Position numbers and translations under genes: made by a program. Positions 26,491-35,199 of a stretch of 64,000 nt of DNA are shown here, in pieces. The stretch is from Syntrophaceae bacterium UBA6087 (lineage in GTDB: Bacteria; Desulfobacterota; Desulfomonilia; UBA1062): assembly GCA_002448235.1 (NCBI GenBank), contig DIXF01000001.1, positions 186,001-250,000 on the forward strand. The letters are read 5' to 3'. Below the pieces are notes generated by a model. The model was not told where the DNA came from and made no database searches. It saw nothing but the letters and a program-made list of their open reading frames with translations. Every line of letters begins with the position of its first letter. Positions within the stretch are counted from its first letter, which is position 1.

Positions 26491-27030
26491 ATGAAAAATC
26501 TAGTAGCGATACTTGTAGGCATCTTGATCCCGCTGACGGCGATTGCAGAGGACGCCTCGTATCTCATAGGGCCATCCGATCTCCTGGAGATTTCCGTATG
26601 GGGAGAGGAACCCCTCTCCAGGCAGGTGACGGTACGGAGCGACGGCTACATTTCCCTGCCTCTGGCGGGAGACCTCAGGGCATCGGAAAAGACGCCGCCC
26701 CAGCTCCAGAAAGAGATCGAAATCATCCTTGCCAAGTACATCAAGGAGCCGCATTGCGCTGTTATCATCCGGGAGCCCCGGAGCAAGCGGTTCTATGTCC
26801 AGGGACAGGTAAACCAGCCAGGCGAGTACGTTCTCGACCGTACCATGACATTGACCCAGGTCATATCCAGGGCAGGCGGTTTCAACCAGTGGGCCGATAC
26901 CGGCGATATCGTGGTTCTGCGCTCAGAAAAGAACGAACAGATCCGCATCGAGGTCGATTACAATAAAATCATTAAAGGCAAGCGAGAGAATATACTTATT
27001 CAACCCGGTGATACCGTAGTAGTACCGTGA
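26491..27030 (+). CDS. Polysaccharide export protein, Wza family
   Basis: An outer-membrane polysaccharide export subunit (179 residues). It has a signal peptide (MKNLVAILVGILIPLTAIAEDA), then the export domain (YLIGPSDLLEISVWGE, VRSDGYISLPLAGDLRA) and an SLBB domain (FYVQGQVNQPGEYVLDRTMTLTQVISRAGG). It is shorter than E. coli Wza and lacks the C-terminal membrane-spanning helix and an obvious lipobox, so the pore probably depends on the barrel protein encoded next. A GTG at 26470, overlapping the regulator's stop, is an alternative start. I prefer 26491 because it gives a clean signal peptide with GAAGAGG upstream. Confidence 0.88.
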   Translation: MKNLVAILVGILIPLTAIAEDASYLIGPSDLLEISVWGEEPLSRQVTVRSDGYISLPLAGDLRASEKTPPQLQKEIEIILAKYIKEPHCAVIIREPRSKRFYVQGQVNQPGEYVLDRTMTLTQVISRAGGFNQWADTGDIVVLRSEKNEQIRIEVDYNKIIKGKRENILIQPGDTVVVP

Positions 27031-28253
27031 GGAGGTGTCCCATCCCTGCCTTTTTCGCGCTCATTCTTTTCCTGACGGGATTCTGCGGCCTTGCCCATGC
27101 TGCAACCTTCGAGTTTCATGGGGGGTTCTACACCTCATACGAGTACACGGATAATTATCTCGGCATCCCCGGAAACGAACAGAGCGATACTATCTACGAG
27201 ATAGGCCCAAGCGCCCAGCTTCTCTGCCGGAGCGCGAACACGACGCTCGATCTCTCCGGGCATGCATCCAGAAGCTTTCATCAAGAGTATGACGACGACG
27301 ACGACACGGAAGTACTCCTCAATTCGCTCTACTCGGCATCGACGATACGGGACACGCTCGAGCTCGGATACGGCTACACCCAGACGAGCAGGAGGGAGGA
27401 CTTGACCGATGCGAGGGGAAATTCCGTAATTCACAACGGGACATTGAACTACAACCGGCTGCTTTCACCCGCTTCTTCCCTCAGGGTCGGGTATGTTTAT
27501 ACCCAGGAAAGGAATCCTTCGCCCGATGACGACCTCGTGTCTCACGGTTTTACCGGAACCTTTGCCCATCAGCTTTCAGAGCGCAACACCGTCCGGTTTA
27601 CGCAAGGATATAGTGTGCACAATTATGATGAATCAGGCGATGCATGGATATTGCGGTCTTCCCTCGGCCTTGCGAGGCAGGTGACCATGAGATCCAGTTT
27701 GGGCACCGATCTGGAGTACGAGCACAACGAGCGCGAGGATCAGCCCGACGGCGACATCTACAACGCGTTTCTGTCCTGGGGATACTCCCTGACCCAGGCA
27801 ACCTCCCTGAGTCTGTCTGCAGGTTACAGCTGGCTGAGCGTGGAAAGCACGGACCGGGAGCAGGACTTCGCGGCCCGGGGAGAGCTGACGAGGCGGACGC
27901 AGAACGACACGTTGTCCATCAGGGTCTCCCGGGAGTACACGGCAGAATTCACGACCGACCGGTACGGAACCTATGATGCACGAAGTATTTATGCCTCATG
28001 GGAAAGGACCCTCTTGAGAGACCTGATGCTTCTATCTAATATAACTTACGAAGAACGGAAGCCGGTTTCAGACACAGGATTCAATGTGATAACCGAGGAG
28101 GAAAAGAATTTTACCGGCGTGGTTTCTTTAAACTGGACCCCGCTTGAGTATCTGAGTATCCGGCCGTCCTATGAGCGTCTCGAACGTAATCGAGAGATTT
28201 CAGATACCGTGAGAGAAAACCGATACAGAATAATTGCAGAGGTGCGATATTGA
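27027..28253 (+). CDS. Outer-membrane beta-barrel protein of the exopolysaccharide system
   Basis: A 408-residue protein with a signal peptide (MRRCPIPAFFALILFLTGFCGLAHA) and a body of alternating amphipathic strands rich in aromatic residues (YTSYEYTDNYLG, LELGYGYTQTSR, LSLSAGYSWLSVES) ending in a strand with terminal Tyr (RYRIIAEVRY). That pattern fits an outer-membrane barrel. Related proteins in Myxococcus/Vibrio-type EPS loci accompany Wza-like proteins that lack their own membrane helix. It starts at a GTG overlapping the previous stop (GTGA). Confidence 0.78.
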   Translation: MRRCPIPAFFALILFLTGFCGLAHAATFEFHGGFYTSYEYTDNYLGIPGNEQSDTIYEIGPSAQLLCRSANTTLDLSGHASRSFHQEYDDDDDTEVLLNSLYSASTIRDTLELGYGYTQTSRREDLTDARGNSVIHNGTLNYNRLLSPASSLRVGYVYTQERNPSPDDDLVSHGFTGTFAHQLSERNTVRFTQGYSVHNYDESGDAWILRSSLGLARQVTMRSSLGTDLEYEHNEREDQPDGDIYNAFLSWGYSLTQATSLSLSAGYSWLSVESTDREQDFAARGELTRRTQNDTLSIRVSREYTAEFTTDRYGTYDARSIYASWERTLLRDLMLLSNITYEERKPVSDTGFNVITEEEKNFTGVVSLNWTPLEYLSIRPSYERLERNREISDTVRENRYRIIAEVRY

Positions 28254-29788
28254 ACGGTCAGGAAAAAAAAGTCGATTTCCAGGATATCGTAGATGCCCTG
28301 ATAAAGAAATGGTACTGGGTGACCATCCCGCTTTTTTTGTTCATTTTTATCGGATTATGGTTCTATGTCATCCTTCCCAGGACGTATGAAGCGGAAACGC
28401 TCATCTTCGTCCAGCCCCAGGAGATCCCCTCGGCCTATGTACAGTCAACAGTGAACCAGGCCATCGAGGAGAGGGTCATGACCCTGTCCCAGGAGGTGCT
28501 GTCCCGTTCCAATCTCGAAAACATCATAAACGACATGAATCTCTTTAAGGAAGACCGGAGTGAAGGCACCTCCATGGATATCATCGTGGCGGCCATGCGG
28601 AAGAAGATAGAGATCGATACCAGCGGAGGAAGAAGGGGAGAGACGAGCTCGTTCAGCATATCATACCAGGGCCGAGACCCCCGGCAGGTTGCCGATATCA
28701 CGAACAAGCTGGCATCGTTCTTCATAGAATCGCACCTGAAGCTGAGGGCCAAACAGGCATCCGAGACGTCGCTGTTCCTCGACAAGCAGCTTGGTGAGCT
28801 CAATACCCTCCTGCAGCAGCAGGAAGCAAAGCTCAAGGAATACCGAAACCAGTTCATGGGAGAACTGCCGGAGCAGCTCAACAGCAACGTATCGACCATA
28901 TCCAGCCTCCAGTCGCAGCTGGAGACGGTCCAGAGATCCCTATCCGAAGCCATGAACCGGAGGCTCGGCATCCAGAGCCAGCTCTCTCAGATTGAGAGCA
29001 ACCAGCCGGGTGCAGCCCTGTCCAGCCAGGCCCAGCGGATCAACGACTTGAGAAGCCGGTATGAGGAGGCCAAGGCGCGCTATACGCCCCAGCATCCCAG
29101 CGTGAGACAGCTCGAGCAGCAGATAAAGGATCTGGAGAACACGTCCGGAAAGAGAGACACCATCGGGCTGAATCCCCAGGTAATAGACTTAAGGAGCCAG
29201 TTGAAGACGGCCGGCCTTGAAGTGGAGAGCATAAAGGGAGATCTTGCCCGGATACAGGAAAAGATCGAGTTCTATCAGCAGCGGGTAGAGAGCACCCCGA
29301 AGAGGGAGCAGGAGCTCGCGGCGCTTACGAGAGACTACACAATAACCCAGGAGAACTACCAGCGCCTTCTGGACAGGTCTTATGAGGCCAAGAGGGCGGA
29401 AAGCATGGAGATGAGGCAGCAGGGCGAGCAGTTCCGGGTCGTGGACTACGCACAGCCTCCGGAGGTGCCGATAAGCCCCAATGGACTGAAAATAGCCGCC
29501 GTGTTTCTCCTTCTGGGTCTCGGTACCGGTGCGGGAATCATCTTCCTTCTGGAGGTCCTCGATACCTCGGTAAAAGGCATCAAGCAGCTCGAACAGTGGA
29601 GCGGAGGCATCCCATGCGTCACCGCTGTCCCTTTGGCGCTTACCCAGGCTGACAAGGATGCGAGAAAGTTACGGGCGTTTATCTATCTTGGTATAAATGC
29701 AGTTATCATCGTTGCAGGAGCACTCATTGTCGGCTATTCCCATTTTGCCCGTCTGACGGTGGAGTTGCCCATAGCAGTGCCGTTCTGA
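28250..29788 (+). CDS. Wzz/GumC-like polysaccharide chain-length/co-polymerase protein
   Basis: A 512-residue inner-membrane protein. A first transmembrane segment (~25-45, WYWVTIPLFLFIFIGLWF) precedes a long periplasmic coiled-coil region (~150-370) and the GNVR-type segment ENYQRLLDRSYEAKRAESMEM. A second transmembrane segment (~405-430) follows, and a third near the C-terminus (~475-497). It lacks the cytosolic kinase domain, which is encoded separately downstream as a tyrosine autokinase. The start is a TTG whose last bases form the previous TGA (TTGA), with GAGGTG upstream. Confidence 0.9.
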   Translation: MNGQEKKVDFQDIVDALIKKWYWVTIPLFLFIFIGLWFYVILPRTYEAETLIFVQPQEIPSAYVQSTVNQAIEERVMTLSQEVLSRSNLENIINDMNLFKEDRSEGTSMDIIVAAMRKKIEIDTSGGRRGETSSFSISYQGRDPRQVADITNKLASFFIESHLKLRAKQASETSLFLDKQLGELNTLLQQQEAKLKEYRNQFMGELPEQLNSNVSTISSLQSQLETVQRSLSEAMNRRLGIQSQLSQIESNQPGAALSSQAQRINDLRSRYEEAKARYTPQHPSVRQLEQQIKDLENTSGKRDTIGLNPQVIDLRSQLKTAGLEVESIKGDLARIQEKIEFYQQRVESTPKREQELAALTRDYTITQENYQRLLDRSYEAKRAESMEMRQQGEQFRVVDYAQPPEVPISPNGLKIAAVFLLLGLGTGAGIIFLLEVLDTSVKGIKQLEQWSGGIPCVTAVPLALTQADKDARKLRAFIYLGINAVIIVAGALIVGYSHFARLTVELPIAVPF

Positions 29789-29798
29789 GGCGTTTGCT

Positions 29799-31397
29799 AT
29801 GTATAGAGAATTCTTCGGACTTAAGCTCAAGCCTTTTTCCATTACCCCGGATCCGAGGTTTCTGTACATGAGCCCGGGCCACAAAGAGGCGCTTGCCCAC
29901 CTGCTCTATGGGCTGAAGGAAGCGAGCGGATTCGTGGTAATCACCGGTGAGGTGGGGACAGGGAAAACGACCATCCTCAACGCCTTCCTGCTCAAGCTGC
30001 CGCCGCGTATGCCCAAGGTGGTGGTGAAAAATCCTCATATCAAACCGGAGAACCTGTACTTTCTCCTTGGCGAGGCCATCGGCCTTGCAGAGGAGAAAAG
30101 AACACGCGACCACTTGAGTGCCTTTGAAGAGCGCCTCAAGGAGATGGGCGGGGCCGTGCTCATCATTGACGAATCCCAGGGGTTGTCCGTGGACATGCTG
30201 GAAGAAGTCAGGCTTCTTTCCAATATGGAAACCACCCATGAAAAGCTCGTACAGATCATGCTGCTCGGACAGCAGGAGCTCAATGAAAAGCTGAAGAGCC
30301 CGAACTTGAGGCAGCTCAAACAGCGCATCGGCATCAAGTACCACATCCCCCCGCTCGACAGTAACGAGACAAGGGACTACATCGACCACCGGTTGAGGGT
30401 GGCAGGGTACGAACCCATGGAAAAGCCGCTGTTTACGGTATCGGCCCTGACAGAGATATACCGCTACTCCAAGGGATATCCCAGGCTTGTCAATATCGTA
30501 TGCGATAATGTCCTCATTGCAGCGTACACGGACGGCATAAAGCAGATAAGCGCATCTCTGGTCCGCAAAGCGGTCTCCGATCTCGAAAGCACCTACTCGA
30601 CGAAGAAAGGCCTGAAAACGAACAGTCACCAGCCGGGGAACGGCATGATTACGTTGTGGGCGAAACGGGCTGCGGTGCTTGCCCTTCTCGTGCTGGCGGC
30701 AGCCGGGCTTATCCGGTTCATCTATTCCGAAAAAGAGGCCGTCCCTCCTGCCCGGCACGTGTTATCCATGCCAGGTGCGACTCAAACTCCGGTAGTGACC
30801 GAGGCCGGGCCTTCGGAAGATCCGGGGCCGGCAGGCACCTCGCCGGACGGGGCCCTCGTTCCGCAAAACCCGGAAGAAAAAGACGTTCGGGAAGATGTCA
30901 AGCCGGTTGGAGCAATCCCGCTGCCCGGTTCCGATGTTTCCCCGACGCGGAGAGAATCGAAAGAATTCCGCGGAAAGGTTGTCACCGTCAGTGCCGGCGA
31001 TACGGTTGCCAAACTTGCAGCCGACTATTACGGCAGGATAGACTCCGGGATATTACAGGCCGTACGAAAGGCCAATCCCGATACGCCGAACCTTGACCTC
31101 ATCCATAGAGGACAGAGGATTTCTCTTCCCCAATTGAATCTCGTGTCGCAGGTCCTCTTCAGCGTAAGCGTCGCTTCTTTCCCAGCCCTGGACGAGGCAC
31201 GGGCCCTTTTCAACGACCTCGTAGGCAAGGGTCACCAGGCCACGATCTATCCGTATGCGGACACCAGGGGCGCTGTCTGGTACCGCGTCACAGTAGGAAC
31301 CTTCACGGGCCGGCAGGAGGCCATCGACTTTGCGAAGCAGCTTAAGAGCAAAGGTTTCGAAACCGCAAAACCTGTCAAGATCAGTATGGAGGAATAA
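29799..31397 (+). CDS. ExeA-like AAA ATPase with periplasmic LysM and SPOR domains
   Basis: A 532-residue protein. The N-terminal ~270 residues form the ExeA/XrtA-associated ATPase (MYREFFGLKLKPFSITPDP, Walker A GEVGTGKTT, Walker B AVLIIDESQ, LRQLKQRIGIKYHIPPL). One transmembrane helix (~285-305) precedes a Pro-rich linker. A LysM domain (~390-440, VSAGDTVAKLAADYYGR ... RGQRISLPQL) and a SPOR-like domain (~450-525, WYRVTVGTFTGRQEAIDFAKQL) follow. Both C-terminal domains bind peptidoglycan in other proteins, so this ATPase is likely anchored to the cell wall while acting in the cytoplasm. It is part of the EPS operon. Confidence 0.87.
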   Translation: MYREFFGLKLKPFSITPDPRFLYMSPGHKEALAHLLYGLKEASGFVVITGEVGTGKTTILNAFLLKLPPRMPKVVVKNPHIKPENLYFLLGEAIGLAEEKRTRDHLSAFEERLKEMGGAVLIIDESQGLSVDMLEEVRLLSNMETTHEKLVQIMLLGQQELNEKLKSPNLRQLKQRIGIKYHIPPLDSNETRDYIDHRLRVAGYEPMEKPLFTVSALTEIYRYSKGYPRLVNIVCDNVLIAAYTDGIKQISASLVRKAVSDLESTYSTKKGLKTNSHQPGNGMITLWAKRAAVLALLVLAAAGLIRFIYSEKEAVPPARHVLSMPGATQTPVVTEAGPSEDPGPAGTSPDGALVPQNPEEKDVREDVKPVGAIPLPGSDVSPTRRESKEFRGKVVTVSAGDTVAKLAADYYGRIDSGILQAVRKANPDTPNLDLIHRGQRISLPQLNLVSQVLFSVSVASFPALDEARALFNDLVGKGHQATIYPYADTRGAVWYRVTVGTFTGRQEAIDFAKQLKSKGFETAKPVKISMEE

Positions 31398-31400
31398 AGA

Positions 31401-32159
31401 ATGAAATTATGGAAGGCTCTTGAGAAACAGGATGAAGAGTACTTCAAAGAAGCGGCTTCCACCGGGAAGCTCGATGATCACCTGTACATGTACTATATGC
31501 CGTATTCTTATACGGCGGAGCAGATCCGGAAGCTCCGGACATTCATTTTCCACATGCCGGACAGGGAGGTCCCCCGGGTCATCATGATCACCAGCGCACT
31601 GCCTGCGGAAGGCAAGAGCCTCGTCGCGTCAAATCTCGCCATCTCCATTGCAAAGGGAGAGGATCAGCACGTTCTCCTCGTCGAGTGCGATATAAGAAAG
31701 CCTTCTTTGCACACCCTTTTCAAGTACCCTCCTTCCAAGGGGGTGGTGGAGATCATTCAGGGCAAAGCAGAGGTGGCCGACTGCCTTATCAAGACACCCA
31801 TCGATAAGCTCACCATTCTGCCCGCGGCGAAGGAGGCCCCCCCGAATCCTTCAGAACTTCTGGAATCGAAGAATATGAAATCCCTGATCAAAGAGGTTTC
31901 CGAGCGGTATAGTGACAGGTTCATCATTATCGATACCTCTCCGATCCAGGCAACCGTGGACCCCAAAATCCTCGCCGGCCAGGTGGACGCCATCATTATG
32001 GTTTCGCGGTACCGGTACACCAGGGAGGCCGATTTCAAAATGGCGCTTGAGACGCTTCCAAAGGATAAGGTCATCGGAATCGTTCTCAACGCAGTCGATG
32101 AGCTCCCGGCGAAGAAGTACAAGTACAAGAAATATAATTATTCGAAGTATTATTCATAA
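31401..32159 (+). CDS. CpsD/CapB-type bacterial tyrosine autokinase
   Basis: A 252-residue cytosolic BY-kinase that partners with the Wzz-like protein to control polymer export. It shows the Walker A variant ALPAEGKSLVASNLA, Walker A' VECDIRKPSLHTLF, Walker B FIIIDTSPI and a C-terminal tyrosine cluster (KKYKYKKYNYSKYYS), the autophosphorylation site. It closes the export operon. No glycosyltransferase, flippase or polymerase follows, so the sugar-assembly genes must lie elsewhere. Confidence 0.93.
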   Translation: MKLWKALEKQDEEYFKEAASTGKLDDHLYMYYMPYSYTAEQIRKLRTFIFHMPDREVPRVIMITSALPAEGKSLVASNLAISIAKGEDQHVLLVECDIRKPSLHTLFKYPPSKGVVEIIQGKAEVADCLIKTPIDKLTILPAAKEAPPNPSELLESKNMKSLIKEVSERYSDRFIIIDTSPIQATVDPKILAGQVDAIIMVSRYRYTREADFKMALETLPKDKVIGIVLNAVDELPAKKYKYKKYNYSKYYS

Positions 32160-32197
32160 CGCCGTCGACCCGGCTCCGGATGAATAAGACGGGCTCA

Positions 32198-32212
32198 CGG
32201 GCGCTGCGCCCG
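32198..32212 (+). terminator. Small GC-rich hairpin after the exopolysaccharide operon
   Basis: CGGGCG (32198-32203) pairs with CGCCCG (32207-32212) around loop CTG, 39 bases after the kinase stop. It is followed by GGATTAAGG rather than a T-run, so it is at best a weak terminator. Confidence 0.3.
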
Positions 32213-32347
32213 GGATTAAGGGCCGGTGCGGATCTCGTGAAATCCCAGTTGAAGCGGCCTGCTGTGCCGCAGATTCCGGTCGATTTTTTTTACCATCACC
32301 TTATCGATGGAGTGGAGATCGGGTGCCTCTTATGATATGGTGCGGAC

Positions 32348-33031
32348 ATGTTCTCTCTTCTGAGAAAACACCTTTTCCCGCCGCGATGTCTCATCTGTTC
32401 GAACGGTGAAGGCGTCGAGGACGGCGTATGCATCGAATGCCGCTCCCGGATCCGCTTCCTCCCGGAACCCGTGTGCGATGTATGCGGTACCTCCCTCGGA
32501 ACGCCCGGCACCTGCATCGAGTGCCTCTCCAGGCCGCCGGAATATGACCGGATGCTCAGCGTATGCGTGTTCGACGGACTGATACAGGATGTCATTCACC
32601 GGTTCAAGTATCACCGGGCGACCGTATTCGGGAAATTCCTTGCCAAGCTGGTTTACCGGTCCGTCACGGAAAAAGGGATCAGGCCCGATGTGCTGACCTT
32701 TGTCCCCCTTCACTGGTCGCGGATAGTACTGAGAGGATACAACCAGTCAGCCTTAATCGCCCGGGATTTATCTGGCTATATGGGGGTGGATGTGAGATAT
32801 GGAATACTGCATAAGACCATAAAGACCCCGAGTCAGGTTGGGCTTCCGAAAAGAGACAGGGAGCGTAATCTCAAGGCGGTATTTTCTGCAAGGGGAGTGG
32901 AGGGGAAATCGGTTATGGTTGTCGATGATGTAATCACAACTGGTCGGACAGCCCGGGAAGTATCAAAAACTCTTAAAAAAGCCGGTGCAAAACACGTATT
33001 TTTCGTGAGCGTAGGAAGGACCGCGTCATGA
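32348..33031 (+). CDS. comF: ComF-family phosphoribosyltransferase-like protein
   Basis: A 227-residue protein. The N-terminal zinc-ribbon cysteines are clear (CLICSNGEG, CIECRSRI, CDVCGTSLG, CIECLSR). A PRTase-type domain follows with VVDDVITTGRTAREV, the ribose-phosphate binding loop. ComF is required for natural transformation in several bacteria, aiding uptake of single-stranded DNA, but ComF-family proteins are also found in non-competent species. It is translationally coupled (ATGA) to the following unknown gene. The window also contains a set of ComEA-like genes 6 kb away. Confidence 0.92.
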   Translation: MFSLLRKHLFPPRCLICSNGEGVEDGVCIECRSRIRFLPEPVCDVCGTSLGTPGTCIECLSRPPEYDRMLSVCVFDGLIQDVIHRFKYHRATVFGKFLAKLVYRSVTEKGIRPDVLTFVPLHWSRIVLRGYNQSALIARDLSGYMGVDVRYGILHKTIKTPSQVGLPKRDRERNLKAVFSARGVEGKSVMVVDDVITTGRTAREVSKTLKKAGAKHVFFVSVGRTAS

Positions 33032-33933
33032 CCCCCACAAGATCCCACAACAAAAAAGAGCCGAGATATCTTGAGGACATCACCTATACGATTGCCGATT
33101 CCCTTCCGGACGAAAAGGAGGACCTGTTCACCTCCTCCAGGTTCCTCGGCCTGTATGATGAAAACCAGATCATGGACCTGCTCCGGAAGGCGGGGATGGT
33201 CGAGATCCTGTCCGCCAAGGGATACAGGAATCTCGTTATCAATATATCGAAGCAGGATAACTATACCTCACGGCTGTATGTGGATTCCGATTCCGGAGAG
33301 GGCGAGACAAGGCTGATCGAGCTCATCCTCCGGGAAGGGGTATTCAGGCCGAAGCAGACCTTCATCAAAGGATTCGATTTCCCGGAGGGCCTTTCCATGC
33401 TCCTGGTGGAATGGCTGGCGCTGCAGGATCCGAGGGCTTCTTTTTCGCCGGACAAACCGAGACTTCCCGGCCAGGCTCACCCGGGCCTGGGAGGGCTGAA
33501 AAATATGCAGGGCATGCTCTACGCCTTCGGTAAGGCGACCGGCAAGGACGCCCTCATCGATATCCCGGAATACTATCACGCAGCCGTCATCTATTCGCGC
33601 CTGTATTCGGAGATCTATTCGCGGGTGTATTCATTTTTCTCTCCGGTCGATGCGGGCCAGCTTCAAGCCATGATGAGGGATTTTCAGGGCGTTTCCCTTG
33701 CCGAGGTATCCTCGGCGGTTACCTTCGACTGCCTGCGCAACGCGCATACCGGCGAGCCGGCATACTGGAAGCCGTCCGAACAGATCTATCCGATTGCCGG
33801 GAAGCTGCACCGGTATTTCGAGAAGACCGAGTACAAGGAGATGGCACGGGCGGCCATGAAAGGGCTCTCCTTTACCATGGACTGGGATAAGTACAGGCGG
33901 CTCAAAGATCAGGGGGTCACGGATGAGGTATGA
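33028..33933 (+). CDS. Protein of unknown function in the comF operon
   Basis: A 301-residue soluble protein, with no signal peptide or membrane segment. I do not recognise the family. Visible features: an acidic N-terminal third, a region TRLIELILREGVFRPKQTFIKGFDFPEGLSMLLVEWL-like beta/alpha block (~90-135), a HPGLGGLKNMQGMLYAFGKATGK segment (~150-175), a Tyr/Ser-rich repeat (IYSRLYSEIYSRVYSFF), and a helical C-terminus. Its start overlaps the comF stop (ATGA) and its end overlaps the next gene by 11 bases, so all three are co-translated. Confidence 0.75.
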   Translation: MTPTRSHNKKEPRYLEDITYTIADSLPDEKEDLFTSSRFLGLYDENQIMDLLRKAGMVEILSAKGYRNLVINISKQDNYTSRLYVDSDSGEGETRLIELILREGVFRPKQTFIKGFDFPEGLSMLLVEWLALQDPRASFSPDKPRLPGQAHPGLGGLKNMQGMLYAFGKATGKDALIDIPEYYHAAVIYSRLYSEIYSRVYSFFSPVDAGQLQAMMRDFQGVSLAEVSSAVTFDCLRNAHTGEPAYWKPSEQIYPIAGKLHRYFEKTEYKEMARAAMKGLSFTMDWDKYRRLKDQGVTDEV

Positions 33934-35197
33934 TTTTGCCGTCATAGGCATGGGGAAAGTGGGGAGCGCAATGACCACGCTCCTGCGCCAGGCCGGGCAC
34001 TGTCCGCTCTGGGTGGTTTCGTCAAAGCCGGATGGCGGCTCCTTGCCCCGATACCCTCATGTCCCTCCGGAACCCCAGGGGGTGCAGGTCGTGTTCCTTG
34101 CCGTTCCCGACCATGCGATTGCCGGCACAGCCGAGCATATTGCGGAGCTGTGGAAGGAATCCTGTAAGGGTCTGGTGTTTTATCACTTAAGCGGCCTGTA
34201 CACATCCGGGCTCCTCGACCCCCTTGCCGGATACGGCGGGGAAACAGGCAGCCTGCACCCGCTCCAGTCGATCATTGAAGAAAGCCTTGCCCAGGAATCC
34301 ATCCGGGACGCATTCTTCGTATTCGAAGGGACTCCTCAGGCGCATGCGGCAGCAGACGATCTGATATCCTCCCTTTCTTCAAACCTTCTTTCCCTATCCG
34401 GGGAGGATAAGGTCGTTTACCACACCGCTGCGGTCATCGCCTCGAACTATCTCGTCGCAATCGTTTCCCAGGCATCGGATCTCATGGAGACGGTGGGCCT
34501 GGAGATGAAGCATCTGATACCGCTCATCAAGGGGACGCTCAGAAACCTGGAGGCCCGGGGGAAAGGGGCCTTGACGGGTCCCGTCCAGAGGGGCGACTGG
34601 AAGACCGTACACGCCCACGTGGAGGCACTCGAAGAGAAATTCCCGGACGTGCTTCCCTCGTATCGTGCGCTTGGACAATATACGGCGAGGATCGCCTCGC
34701 GGCCGTGGTCCGAGCCCCCTGATTCCGGACGGAAGCTCCTGGATCCGGACGACCTGAAAACCAGGATCGCTTCCCTGAAAGCGCGGGGAATGAAGACCGT
34801 CTTTACGAACGGGTGCTTCGATATCCTCCATGAAGGACACGTCGCATATCTTCAGGAGGCACGGGCACTGGGGGACGCTCTGGTGGTCGGCCTGAATTCG
34901 GATGCCTCGGTGCGGAGGCTCAAGGGAGCAGAAAGGCCCATAAACACCGAGAGCTCCCGGGCTTCCATCCTCGCTGCCCTGTCGTGCGTGGACTACTTGT
35001 GCATCTTCAGCGAGGAGACCCCTTACCGGCTTATCTCGGAGATCCTCCCCGACGTGCTCGTGAAAGGGGGCGACTGGGAACCGGACAGCATCGTCGGCGC
35101 CGATATCGTGAAAGCCTGCGGAGGCGAAGTGTTATCCCTTGCGTTCAAGTCCGGCCACTCCACCAGCGGCCTCATCGAAAAGATCCGTACGCTGTAG
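33923..35197 (+). CDS. Fusion: Rossmann dehydrogenase (DUF2520 type) and RfaE2 heptose-1-phosphate adenylyltransferase
   Basis: A 424-residue two-part protein. Residues ~1-260 form a Rossmann NAD(P)-binding domain (VIGMGKVGSAMTTLL) plus the helical domain of DUF2520/F420-type proteins (GSLHPLQSI, AVIASNYLVAIVSQA). Residues ~275-424 are a nucleotidyltransferase of the RfaE2/HldE-C type, with FTNGCFDILHEGHVAYLQ (HxGH motif), VVGLNSDASVRRLKG and DVLVKGGDW. RfaE2 makes ADP-heptose for lipopolysaccharide core. The natural fusion suggests the dehydrogenase part acts in the same or a regulated step, but that is inference. No stop or frameshift interrupts the join. Confidence 0.88.
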   Translation: MRYDFAVIGMGKVGSAMTTLLRQAGHCPLWVVSSKPDGGSLPRYPHVPPEPQGVQVVFLAVPDHAIAGTAEHIAELWKESCKGLVFYHLSGLYTSGLLDPLAGYGGETGSLHPLQSIIEESLAQESIRDAFFVFEGTPQAHAAADDLISSLSSNLLSLSGEDKVVYHTAAVIASNYLVAIVSQASDLMETVGLEMKHLIPLIKGTLRNLEARGKGALTGPVQRGDWKTVHAHVEALEEKFPDVLPSYRALGQYTARIASRPWSEPPDSGRKLLDPDDLKTRIASLKARGMKTVFTNGCFDILHEGHVAYLQEARALGDALVVGLNSDASVRRLKGAERPINTESSRASILAALSCVDYLCIFSEETPYRLISEILPDVLVKGGDWEPDSIVGADIVKACGGEVLSLAFKSGHSTSGLIEKIRTL

Positions 35198-35199
35198 GC

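Noticed and set aside
26470..32159. Exosortase (XrtA/PEP-CTERM) locus
   Set aside because: The ExeA-like ATPase and export genes resemble that setting, but no exosortase or PEP-CTERM protein is in the window.
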